From Ichthyophthirius multifiliis (taxonomy: Eukaryota; Ciliophora; Oligohymenophorea; Hymenostomatida): 23,241 bases of DNA. The position numbers were made by a program, and so were the translations under genes. The notes beneath the pieces were generated by a model. That model ran no database searches and was not told where the DNA came from. It saw nothing but the letters and a program-made list of their open reading frames with translations. Shown here one piece after another: positions 11,712 to 22,080 of this stretch. The stretch spans positions 1 through 23,241 of the forward strand of contig NW_004086013.1 in assembly GCF_000220395.1 (NCBI RefSeq), read 5' to 3'. Each line of letters opens with the position of its first letter. Position 1 is the stretch's first letter.

Positions 11712-12850
11712 ATGTCTTAATATAATCCAGAAGTACATAAAGTTGAATATTAACTAATCTAATATTTAGAAGATATAAATATAATGTTTTATTAATAAGA
11801 AGGGAAAAATAAGAATATTTTACTTGAATATTTTAATTATTTGGATTAATTTTAAAAAAAAGAAAAATATAAAAACATATTTTATTATATTTAAAATATT
11901 GTTGGATTAATGATTATGAGTAATTAAGATGAATATATAGAAAATATTCTTACAAAAAATTATACTTAAAACTCAGATCATATGAATAATATTAAATATT
12001 AGTTGCTTTTGAGTATATTTGGAATTTTGGAAAGTAATATTTATTTTTGATTGATTTATTTTTTTTAATTTTTTTTAGACGAAGTTAAATTGGAATATTA
12101 TTAAAGTAAAATTCTTGAATGTAAAGAAAAAAGTACAGACTTATTATTAGATTTGAGTAATAAATTATAAGAAAATAATGTAAGAAATTAATTAATAATC
12201 ATAAAAAATAAATTAAATTTAAAAAAAAAAAAGGACTGTTGATGAAGCTATAGAAGTCTTAAATAATGAAGAAGGAAAATATGCTGATAGTTTTTATTTG
12301 AAAAAGAAAGCTTTCGAGTTAAAATATGAAAATGGTGATTCTATTGAAAAAGAAGAGCTTATTTAACTTTCAAAATTCGATTTATTTGATCTTTAGTTTA
12401 TCGAGAAGATTATCAGTTATATAAATTTATTTATAGATGATGAATAAAGAGAAGAAACAATTTCAGAAATAATATTTTTAGTTTTGGAATTTAATTATGG
12501 GAACTAATTTATTTGGGAAAATGCAAATTAAATATGTAATTTTGGAAAAGAGAAAATCTAGAATATAATAAAAGTACATTTTTCAGGAAAATATATGAAA
12601 AAAGATATAAAAGAAAAGGAATAAAATATAATAAAATTAAAATTATAATTTTTAGAAATAAATAAAGAAAAAGAGCTTGAAAACAATTATAAAGATATTA
12701 TTAAAAATATATAGAAAAAATTAAATGAATATAAGAAAAAAAGTATATATATAAAATTATTATATGTATAAATTTTTTAAAAAAAAGTACTTTAATAAAT
12801 ATATTTCTAAATATAATAATAATAAATATATTATTAAATTTATTTTGAAA
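11712..12850 (+). CDS. Unrecognised helical protein, at least three exons, 3' end unresolved
   Basis: Exon 1 is 11712-12033 (start MSQYNPEVHKVEYQLIQY), intron 12034-12078, exon 2 12079-12179, a second intron of about 54 nt, then a long coding stretch from 12234. The protein is acidic/lysine-rich and predicted helical (for instance ECKEKSTDLLLDLSNKLQ, YADSFYLKKKAFELKYENG, LFIDDEQREETISEIIFLV), ending in a Lys/Glu-rich coiled coil near 12640-12740. I do not recognise the family. The second junction does not join in frame by one base: the acceptor at 12232-12233 sits after an A12 run, and no alternative donor mends it. No TGA occurs in the main frame before the (TA)n tract at 13015, so the 3' end, around 12850 here, is a guess and probably needs another small intron. 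Confidence 0.6.
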
Positions 12851-13014
12851 ACATAATAAAAAAAAGGCTATTATCTATTTCATAATTAATTTATTTTAAT
12901 AATTTTATAAAAAGAAAGAGGGAAACTAAATATGTATACACGTATTATATATAATAAATAAATATATATAGATATATAAAAATATTAATTTATATAAATT
13001 ATATAAATAGCTAT

Positions 13015-13048
13015 TATATATATATATATAATATATATATATATATAT
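13015..13048. repeat. (TA)n microsatellite between converging genes
   Basis: Almost pure TA repeats with one AA slip, immediately downstream of the stop codon of the minus-strand gene at 13060. Confidence 0.9.
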
Positions 13049-13059
13049 TTTTTATTGTT

Positions 13060-14770
13060 TCAATAAAAAGGTCTGTTTTTTCTCTGAATTTCATTTAATT
13101 ATGTATTTCCACCTGCTGTTAATAATTACATTACTTTTTCATATGGTTCTATTCTTCTATTTTGCATAATTTGAGAATTTTAACATTTTCTAATTGAAGG
13201 ACTTTTCGATAAATTTTAATATTTTGTATTAGTTGTTGATTTATTCTTTTTTATTATTATTTATATATTATATTTTATTTTATTTTTTACTTTTTTTATT
13301 GATTAATATTATATTTCAGCTTTTTATTATTAAAAATATATTATTGGAGATTTTTCTATTTATTTTTTAATTGATTATTATTTTTAAATATTCATATATG
13401 GTTTCTTTTTAAATTTTCGACTATTATTGTTGTTGTATTTTCTATTTTTTAATTCATAGATGTTTATGGTCTCTTTATTTTTGTAAATGTTGATATTTTT
13501 TTATTTTCAAATGAAGAAATAATTTGGAAAATAGTTTCTTAAAATTATAATATAAAAGCTGAGAAGTGATTTTATGTAAGTTTAAGGTTTATATTTTATA
13601 GAATTTTGTCATTGAAATTTTCTAAATAAACTCCAAAAAGTAATTTAGAGATTTTTGGAATATTTGAGATTTCGAAATAAGATTTAGAGTGATATATTAT
13701 TGTTTATAGGAAATATTCAGAAAAGAAAATATAAATGAGATTATTTTCTTTTTTTTTATTTAATTAAAAAAGTATTTAATTTTTTTTTGTTTTTTACATT
13801 TGACATTATTTTAAGAAGTAATTGTTTTTTGAAAAATTTAGTTAATTATTTAAGGAAAAGAATTCCAATTATTTTTATTTAAAAAGGATAAACAATTTTT
13901 AAGTATTTCCTATAATTAATGTTCATTATAAAAAAGGAAAAAACTTTAAATGTTCTTAAAGAAATCTATTTTTGTTTTTATTGTTGTTATTTGTTATTTT
14001 TTTTTTTTGTGTTTTTTTGTTAAAACAAAATATGTTAAAATATGAATTTTTTTTTACTTTTTATTTATACACGATTATTAAAAACGTTCATTTTTGATGT
14101 TATTTCTTCATATTCTTTAGTCAAATTATTTCCTGTATTTTTCTTCATGTTTTATATTATTCCTGCCAAATATAAAAGTTGAATATCTTATATACTTCCT
14201 ATTCCTTCATCATCAAATAAAATATACATTTCTTCTATCATTTCTATCTTTTCTTCAGTTATTTAGGACATAAGTAATTAATTATTTAATTCATTATTCA
14301 AAATATCCATATAAAAAGTTAACTATTTTTTTATTTTTATTTATTTTTATTTTTATATTTTTACATTTTCTTCTAAATTATAGTTTGCTCCTTATTTTAT
14401 TCTAAAATAATCTAAAATCTCATCACTTGAAATTAATTGATTATATGAAAAATTCATTAAATTCTCTTCGATGATAATTCCTTTTTATTTCAACCATTCA
14501 TTATATAATTGAGTGAATTCTTATTCATTTATTATATTGTTTTATTTCCATTAAAGAACTCTTTAAAAAATTTTTTTTTTTTTATTTTTTATTAAATAAT
14601 AAACTTTACTCAATTAAACCTAAAAATAACACTTAATCTTCATCTGAATTTCTTTATGTTTTAGATTTAGATGTTATTGAAAATTCTGCTTGTAAAGATT
14701 TGATTAAATTTAGGGTTTTTGATGATTATGTTAATTTATAAAATTAAAAATCGAAGTTTAAATTATTCAT
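13060..14770 (-). CDS. Unrecognised protein with a degenerate EF-hand-like loop, six exons
   Basis: Exons 14770-14605, 14558-14365, 14322-14058, 13965-13798, 13747-13291 and 13245-13060 with introns of 46, 42, 92, 50 and 45 nt; TGA at 13060. Sequence starts MNNLNFDFQFYKLTQSS and ends NEIQRKNRPFY. The segment MYILFDDEGIGSIQDIQLLY is shaped like a helix-loop-helix calcium loop (Asp at 1, Gly at 6, Ile at 8) but lacks an acidic residue at position 12, so calcium binding is doubtful; an earlier NNIINEQEFTQLYNEWL may be a second degenerate copy. The middle is helical, the last 130 residues basic and N/K/Q/S-rich. Exon 5 carries one unexplained one-base frame slip between 13392 and 13475. The start is only 72 bp or less from the coiled-coil gene upstream; the two could be one gene. 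Confidence 0.6.
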
Positions 14771-14859
14771 TTTTTTATTTTTTTTTATTCTATTTAAATA
14801 ATATATTTATTTTTTATAAATTAATGTATAATTTTTTTGTTTCATATATATTTGTATTT

Positions 14860-16466
14860 TTTTCTAACGAACATAATTTATTTTTTATTTAAACAAAAAT
14901 TAAAAGAAAATATATATATATATATATAAGATAATTTATATATGTAGTTTTTTTTTTATTCTATTTTTTTTCTAATTTTTAAGCTAAAGTTTTAATTTAT
15001 TTTTAATTTCTGGAAAAATCATAAGAAACTTATTAATTTTCATATCTTTTATCGCTATTATCTATAGATATTTATTATTAAGATATATTAGAAATACTTC
15101 TTAGTGTTCTAATTTTACTAATTTCTATTTTTTTTTATTTACTCTTAATATAAAAAGTTTAATTTTTAGTATTTTTTATCTATTTCTTTTAGTTCTTTAG
15201 TATTCTTTTCTTCTGTAGAACAATTATATTCTATTTTTTCTTAAATTAAATAATTTTTTTCTTTTAAATTATCTTATTTATTTATTTAAAAAAAAATACA
15301 AATAACAATATATTTTATATATATATATTTTATATATATAAAATAAAATATATAAAATATATATAAAAAAATATATATATATATATAAAATACTTATTTC
15401 AGATTTTAATTATGAAAATTTAATTTTATTATTATTATTTTTTAATTTCTTAGTTAATCTAAATTTTAGATGATATTATTTTATAATTATTATTTAATTT
15501 TTCCGTTTAAATTTTCCAATAATAGTTTTGATTTGTATTTAAGTTTTTATTTTTTAAGAATTTCTTTTAATTTTTAAAAAAAATTGTTCGTATATTCATT
15601 TAAATTTTAATTTTGTATTATTTTTTGATAATTAAATATTATTTTTTCACAAACTTTTATTATTTTCATTTATTTTTGTTCAAAAAAATCTAATAATTCA
15701 TTATATATATCAATTTCCTTTATTTATTTTTATTTTATTTTATTTATTTTTTTTAAAAAAATTATTACAGTATTATCAAAAGAAATATTATTTTATTAAA
15801 AAACATTTAATTTATATTAATTATTCATAAAAAGTTTTAATTATTTTAAACAAGAAGCAATAAAATTCTCTACTTAATCTAAATTTATAAAATCAGAGTT
15901 TATTTAATCGATTTATTTTTCAAATCCTTCAAAAAACATTACTTTATATTAATCATATAGTTAACAACTTTTTAAATCTTCTACAAAAACATATACTCTT
16001 TTTACAATATCTTTTATTTTTTATGAATTACATTGATTTTTTTATTATTAATATATTTTTTCTAATAATTGATTTTTTTATTATTAAAATATTTATTTTT
16101 GGTTATTTAATTATTATTTATTTTCTTCATATTTTTATAGTAAAGATACATAATTTTCCTCTTCTAATCTATGTTTTATTATTTTTTTATTATTTCTTTT
16201 TATATTTTTTTTATTTTTTTTATATTTTTTTTATAATATTTTATTTTTATTTTTTTGTACTTATTTTATAATACATTGATTTGTTAGTCTTTTTCTTATA
16301 TTTATGTTTATAAGTTTTTTATTGTTTTTTAAATGTTTATTGGTTGTAAAAGCTATATTTCTTTTTCTAATTCAAATATATATGATTTTAATTCTGTATT
16401 CTCATTATTGAAACTTTATAAATCCTCAAATTTACTTTCTGTTGATATTGTATAACTTTATTGCAT
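14860..16466 (-). CDS. Coiled-coil protein, family unknown, 3' end unresolved
   Basis: Exons 16466-16261, 16168-15769, 15717-15394, 15272-15143 and from 15117 downward; introns 92, 51, 121 and a proposed 25 nt. It starts MQQSYTISTESKFEDLQ and continues as Q/E/K/N-rich coiled coil (LEEENYVSLLQKYEENKQQ), then a more globular helical part (VYVFVEDLKSCQLYDQYK, FFEGFEKQIDQINSDF), more coiled coil, and a serine-rich patch (IRTLRSISNISQQQISID). A 12-codon in-frame repeat (QQQKNQ at each start) lies at 16032-16104. The frame slips by one base near the T6 run at 15438-15443. After QKLEKKQNKKK the frame runs into (TA)n at 14910 and meets no TGA until 14640, inside the next gene, so the real end is either an unseen intron or a join to the downstream gene. 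Structural or cytoskeletal role is a guess. Confidence 0.6.
15309..15390. repeat. TA-rich microsatellite in intron of coiled-coil gene
   Basis: Interrupted TA tracts with TATAAAATA units fill most of the 15273-15393 intron. Confidence 0.8.
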
Positions 16467-16755
16467 TTAATTGTTTAATTATAGTTTTTTTCTTTTTATT
16501 TTTTCAAACAAAAAATAAAGAATTATTTAAAAAAAAATTATAATTAAAATAAATAATTTAATAAAAATATAATATTTATTTTTTAAATATAAATTATATA
16601 TTATTTACTTAATAAATATAAAAAAAGTAATATTATATTTTTTTTTAAATTTTAAATTTAAAATTTAAAATATTTTAAAAAAAACACATAGAATGTGTAT
16701 AAATATTTATTTATAAATAAAAGAATTAAAATATTATTAAAAAAATATAAAAAAA

Positions 16756-17551
16756 TCACATGAAATATAAAATTCTAAGATCTTTTCCTAATTTTTATTC
16801 ATATTTATTTACATTATCACAACTTCTTAAACTAATACTATTTAATTATTATTGTAAATCAATATATTCTTAACTTTTCTTATCTAAATTTTTCATTTAT
16901 TATAAAATATTATTAAAAATTTTAGAATTTTTATCACAAGATAATATTAAGTTTTTCAAATGAAAATCTTCTATATAATTTTCAGTCTAAATAAAATATA
17001 ATTAATCATTTTTTATTCTTTCAAAGTATAAAGGGGAAACATAATATGTAAATTATAATTATCTTGTTGTTTATGGGATATTATAAAAAATAGAATACTC
17101 ATGTGAAAAGAGTTTTTTTCATAAAAACATAAATAAAAAACTTGCTAAAAAAATACTAATATTCCAAAATATAAAAATGAGTTTTTTTTGGTATTATTTT
17201 TTTTGAATTATTTTATTCAAAAAACATATCAAATAAATGCCATTCAAATCCTTCTTCTTCTTAATATTATTATAAGAATTCATTTATTTTTCTTAGTTTT
17301 GACGAATTTGGTCATATTGAAGCTCTTTTTTATTTATCTATTAAAGTGTCTTAGGCTTATGCGATTTTTTTAAATATTTCTTTGGAATTCTAACTTGAGT
17401 TTTTGTCAGGATGGTATTTCAAAGCTTGCTTTTTATATGATTATTTTATTTCTTAATCTGTAGATTTTTCGGATATATTTAATATTTCGTAAAAATTTTA
17501 AGATTTTAAAAAATTTTGGATTTCTTATTAATTTTCAGTATTATTTTACAT
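16756..17551 (-). CDS. DNAJB12/DNAJB14-like membrane J-domain protein (DUF1977 type)
   Basis: The protein starts MQNNTENQQEIQ and reaches a J domain at once: NFYEILNISEKSTDQEIKQ, then YKKQALKYHPDKN with the HPD motif at residues 47-49 that stimulates Hsp70 ATPase, then IFKKIAQAQDTL and YDQIRQN of helix IV. Next come an acidic linker with GFEWHLFDMFFE, a hydrophobic segment (SFLYFGILVFF) taken as the membrane anchor, an intron at 17098-17141, and a C-terminal part with RQLQFTYYV, YIEDFHLKNLILSC and NSISLRSCDN, matching the DUF1977 tail of ER-anchored J-proteins involved in membrane-protein quality control. TGA is at 16756. Family members are usually longer before the J domain. The reading frame slips about three times (near 17325-17330, 17281-17290 and the T8 runs at 17182-17204), including an in-frame TGA at 17312 in the uncorrected frame. 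The slips partly compensate and sit in or near homopolymers, so assembly error is likelier than decay. Confidence 0.75.
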
Positions 17552-17775
17552 TTTTCTAATTTAAAATTAATAAAAATTTTTATTATAAATATAACAAAAA
17601 TTTTATGATAATTTAATTTATTTAATGTATATAATGTTAATATATTTAATTATTAATTTATTTAATAAATTAAAGATTTTTAAGTTATAAAAATTAGTAT
17701 AATTTAAATTATAAAAATTAGTAAAATAAATCTAAAAATTAAATAAATATATATAAATATGAATATATATATATT

Positions 17776-17807
<32 letters not shown>

Positions 17808-18300
17808 AATATATTTTTTTATCATAATATAATTATTATTAAATCAATAAATATTAAGAAATTCTAATAATTTAATAATAAAATTAAATTAATATATCTT
17901 TATATTCTAATAAATATTCTAATTAATAATATAATAAAATTCTATTGTTATAAGAATAATTAATATTTTTTTATATTAATTAATTTTTTTTAATTTTTTC
18001 ATAATAATTAATAGACATAAAAAATTATATATATACAAATAATATATATTTTATAAAAATATTAAAATTATAAATTTAATTAATATTTAAAATCTTATTA
18101 TATATTTATTATTATTTTATATGTATATTTTTTATTAAATTAATTTATTTTAAAAAAATTTCATATATTTTTGTTAAGATATAAATATTCTTATAAATTA
18201 CATACATAAATATATAAATTAATATATATATTTATATATATGTATCCCTATTTATATAATAATAATTTATTTAAAAAAGAGAAAATATAAAATAAATTAT
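17552..18300. other. AT-rich spacer upstream of the J-protein gene
   Basis: About 750 bp between two minus-strand genes: downstream of the kinase stop and upstream of the J-protein start. It holds interrupted TA repeats (17757-17815) and A/T runs. I see no coding pattern on either strand. Confidence 0.6.
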
Positions 18301-19280
18301 TCAAGGACATGCAAATGACCATCCGGCTATATAATTTTAAGTTTCAATATAATCTTCATCTTCTTTAAAAATATTATCATCTATAATTGTTTTAATTCTT
18401 AGCTTTCTTTTAGGATTTGGAGGATTTAATTTTTTTTAATAAACATCATCCCAGTTTATATCTTGAAAAAATGGATGACTTTTTATTTCTTCTGCATCTT
18501 AACTTCCTGAACCTAATCTTTTAGCCGGGTTTCTTTATAAAAGCTTAATTTGTTTTTTTTAAAAAAAATCAATTATCATAATATATTTTTTATTTACAGA
18601 TTTTAATAATGATTTAGCCTCATTTGATATAAAATTAGGTATTTTTAGCGGAGCTTTTTCTATATTTTCAAAAAGATCATCTCTTTAAATTATTATTTTA
18701 TTTATTTATAGAATAATTAATTATATATATATTATAAATTTACTTATTATTAGCATAATAAGGTGGTATCCCTACTAAAAGTTCATACATAACAACTCCT
18801 AATAAATACCAATCTACAGCTTTTCCATGACCTGACCTTTTTAAAATTTCAGGAGCTAAATAAGCTACAGATCCACAAAAAGATCTCGCACCAGAAGAAT
18901 GATCCAAAACACCTTCTTTTGATAGTCCAAAATCAGTTAATCTTATATGCCCTTCTTAATCTAAAACAATATTATCTGGTTTTAAATCTCTAAAAATAAC
19001 ATCTCTTTTATGTAAATTTTCTAATGCTAAAATAGTTTCTGAAAGATAAATTTTAACTATGTTTTCAGAAAATTATTTCTCTTTTTAAAGATGCTCACCT
19101 AAATCACCACCTGGACAATAATCCATTATTAAAAAAAGTTTATCGTTTGTCTAAAAAGCGTAATTTAATTTAACTATAAAAGGATGATTAGTTAATGACA
19201 TAACATTTCTTTCTGTAATAGCATATTTAGTTAAATTATGATCTGAATTACAAAATTAAAAAAATAAATAAAATTATACA

Positions 19281-19340
<60 letters not shown>

Positions 19341-20736
19341 TATATATATATATAAATATCTTTACTTATAATTTTTGATTTATGTAAAACTTTCATTGCA
19401 TATAGCATTTAATTTTCTTTTTTTTCCACTAAATATACTTCTCCAAAGGATCCTTTACCTATTAAACCATGTATTTAGAAATGAGAAGGTTTCATTTTTT
19501 CTTCTTCATTAAATGAACTTTTTTTACTTTCATCTGATGTACTTATATTTGTAATTTTTTCTTCTGATTATTATTATTATTGCTAATTTTATTTTTTTTC
19601 TAAGAATTATTTTACATGTTTAGTTTTATATATTGTTAATTTTTGTTAAGTTTCCATTAATTTTTTTTAAAAAGAAAAAAATTCTTCAAATTCTTTCTTA
19701 ATTTATTCATTTTTACTTATTTGTTCAGCTTCTTGATTTTATTTATTCTTTTTTTTATATTATAGTGATGGCTTTTTTAATAAATATTAAACGATTTTTT
19801 TCTTTTCATATATACAAGCATAATGTAAAGGTGTATTTCCTTATTCATCTCCTATATTTATATCAGAACCGGCATTTATAAGAATTTTCAGAATATCGTC
19901 ATGCCCCCTTTTTATATAATTATTTTTTATATTTTTAATTTATTTTTTACATACATTTAAGCTGCAAACATTAAAGGAGTTTATAAAAAAATATTTTAAG
20001 CATCTATTTAGGCTGAAAAAAATAATAACTAAGTAACTAATGTCGTATTTCCATTTAAAACAGCATAATGAAGTGCTGTATTTTGATCTTCGTCTTTAAA
20101 ATTGATATCAGCTTGATATTCTGGGGAATTTTTTTTATTTAAATATTCTATACATTATTAATGATTGTTTATTTTTGACATTAGAATAAAATCTTGATTT
20201 ATTTATTATTTTTTAATCCTTTAGTTTTTTTTTTTTTTTAATTAATTTAAATTTGTTAAAAAAAAAATACAATAATAATTAATATGTGGAATTTGTTATT
20301 TAGGAATTTTGGACTTATTGTTATTTTAGTTTACTAGAAAATAATTTTTTTTTATTTTAATTTGGAGATTTGGATAATATTGGAGATATATTGCGATTTT
20401 ATATATTATTTTGGTAAATATTAGGACTAATTTCTTTTTTTTTTATTTATTTATTTAAAATTTATAAATAAACAAAAAAATGGTAAATTATTTACTTCTT
20501 TGTTCTAAATTATTTACTTCTTATGTATAATTTTGAGTTTTTAAATGAATTTCTTATATGTATTTTTGCAAATTATTATATTATTATTGAGTTTATTGTA
20601 ATTAATATTCTGAAGAATCATCTTTATTTTCAAGTAAAGAAATTATATTTGGTTTTTGGGATTATATGATATTAATATTTTATGGATGAGGGTTAGTTTA
20701 GATTGATGTGTGATTATTTTTTAATTAAAAAGTCAT
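18301..20736 (-). CDS. Ankyrin-repeat AGC-type Ser/Thr protein kinase, seven exons, 678 residues
   Basis: Exons 20736-20496, 20433-20271, 20218-19955, 19907-19366, 19242-18744, 18682-18598 and 18543-18301 join to 2037 nt with no frame conflict. Order: an N/Q/S-rich N-terminus with a short coiled coil (1-160); ankyrin repeats at about 170-270 ([59 protein letters not shown]); a charged Q-rich linker; a kinase domain from about 368 with GKGSFGEV, the catalytic Lys in [14 protein letters not shown] with the catalytic Asp, DFG, the activation segment [13 protein letters not shown], and [15 protein letters not shown]; then [10 protein letters not shown] and an AGC C-tail. [13 protein letters not shown] and RNPAKRLG are AGC hallmarks. 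The final IAGWSF resembles the AGC hydrophobic motif (F-x-x-F-S). Two in-frame ATGs are possible (20736, 20181); I chose 20736 because its exons are coding and splice cleanly. Substrates unknown. Confidence 0.92.
19284..19354. repeat. (TA)n microsatellite in kinase intron
   Basis: Long TA tract (19284-19337) plus a second block to 19354, inside the 19243-19365 intron that interrupts the kinase domain after [12 protein letters not shown]. Confidence 0.95.
20484..20522. repeat. Short tandem repeat duplicating a splice donor
   Basis: A 17-bp unit (20484-20500) recurs at 20506-20522, period 22 bp. On the minus strand each copy carries the donor-like AGAAGTAAAT. The copy at 20495 gives the in-frame junction used here; use of the upstream copy at 20517 would change the frame. 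Confidence 0.75.
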
Positions 20737-22080
20737 TTTTTATTTTATTTTATTTATGTTTATATATATATATATGTATATATATATTTTAAAATCATAT
20801 AATAATTAATTATTAATTATTTTTTGTAAAAAAATTATAATAGAAATGCAATTAAATATTATTCTTTTTTAAAAATAAAATATATTAATGTATAATAAAT
20901 AAAAATTAATAATAATTTAGTGAAAAAATATATATTTTGAATATTATTAAATATATATTTATTTTGCGAAAATATATATATTTATATTTAATAAATAATA
21001 ATATTTAGTATATAATTTAAAATAAAAATTATATTCATAAGTTATATTTATTATATTAAAATATTCTAGAACTTATTATAATATATATATATAATTGTTG
21101 CGAATATAAATAAAATATAAATATAAGTAATAATTAAAAAAGTAAAATATATATATATATATATTAAATAATTTATAATTTAATATTTAATTATATATAA
21201 ATATTTTTAATTTTATACAAAATAAAAAATCATATTTAAAAAAAATATTTTTTAAATATTATATATATTTTAATAAATTATTAAAAATAAATATATGTAT
21301 AATTCTATATAAAATAAAATTTAAAATTAAATATAGGAAATAATAATAATAATATTAATATATATTTAATGAAAAAATTAATAATAATTTTATTTTATTT
21401 CTTTTTATAAATAGATATATAATTTTTTATTTGTAGTAGTATTTTAAATATTTTTAATAAAAATTTGTTTAAATTTATATTATAAATAAAAAATAAAGAT
21501 ATATATACATATAATTATGTATTTTAATATATATAATTTATTTATATGATTTATATATATAAATATAATTTTATATTTATATAATTTTATAAAAAATTTA
21601 AAATTAATTATTATTTTAATATAAAAAAGATTAAAAAAATTTATATATTAAATATATAATTTATGTAGTAAAATAATATATAATATTCAATTAATAGATA
21701 CATTAATTATATTTTCAATTATAAATTATATTAATATTAAATTATATTATTATTAGAAATATTTTTTATTTGTTGTATATAAACAAAAATATATAAATAT
21801 TAATTATATATTTCCTTTTAGACTAAAATTAATCAATAATAATTATATATCTTTCTGTATTAAGAATAAAATATTTATTAATTTTTATTTTAATATATTT
21901 TTAATAATAAATAAAAAAATAATTTAATCAAAATTTATATATATATATATTTATAGATATATAAATATAAATTTATATAATTAATTTTTATAATTAAATA
22001 TATAAAAATATATATATATATATATATGTATATATATTTACTATTACTTATATAAAATTAATTTAATAATTTAAAAATAA
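20737..22080. promoter_or_regulatory. Divergent spacer between kinase (-) and nucleoside transporter (+)
   Basis: About 1.3 kb with both flanking starts facing outward, so it must hold both promoters. It is nearly free of G and C and contains TA tracts (20760-20788, 21145-21164, 22008-22036). No coding pattern or specific element could be identified. Confidence 0.5.

Noticed and set aside
12836-13060. TGA at 12846 as the stop of the unknown plus-strand gene
   Set aside because: It is not in the frame that codes upstream; it could be used only with an intron I cannot place.
16023-16271. Plus-strand hydrophobic open frame
   Set aside because: Antisense shadow of the coiled-coil gene (poly-Lys codons read as poly-Phe).
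17188-17373. Plus-strand open frame, and an alternative plus frame with D/E-containing sequence
   Set aside because: Antisense of the J domain; the minus strand carries HPD and the full J-domain pattern, which is decisive.
18544-18597. Suspected frame slip in the kinase before RNPAKRLG
   Set aside because: Recounting the bases showed that the 54-nt intron joins in frame; the kinase gene has no frame conflict.
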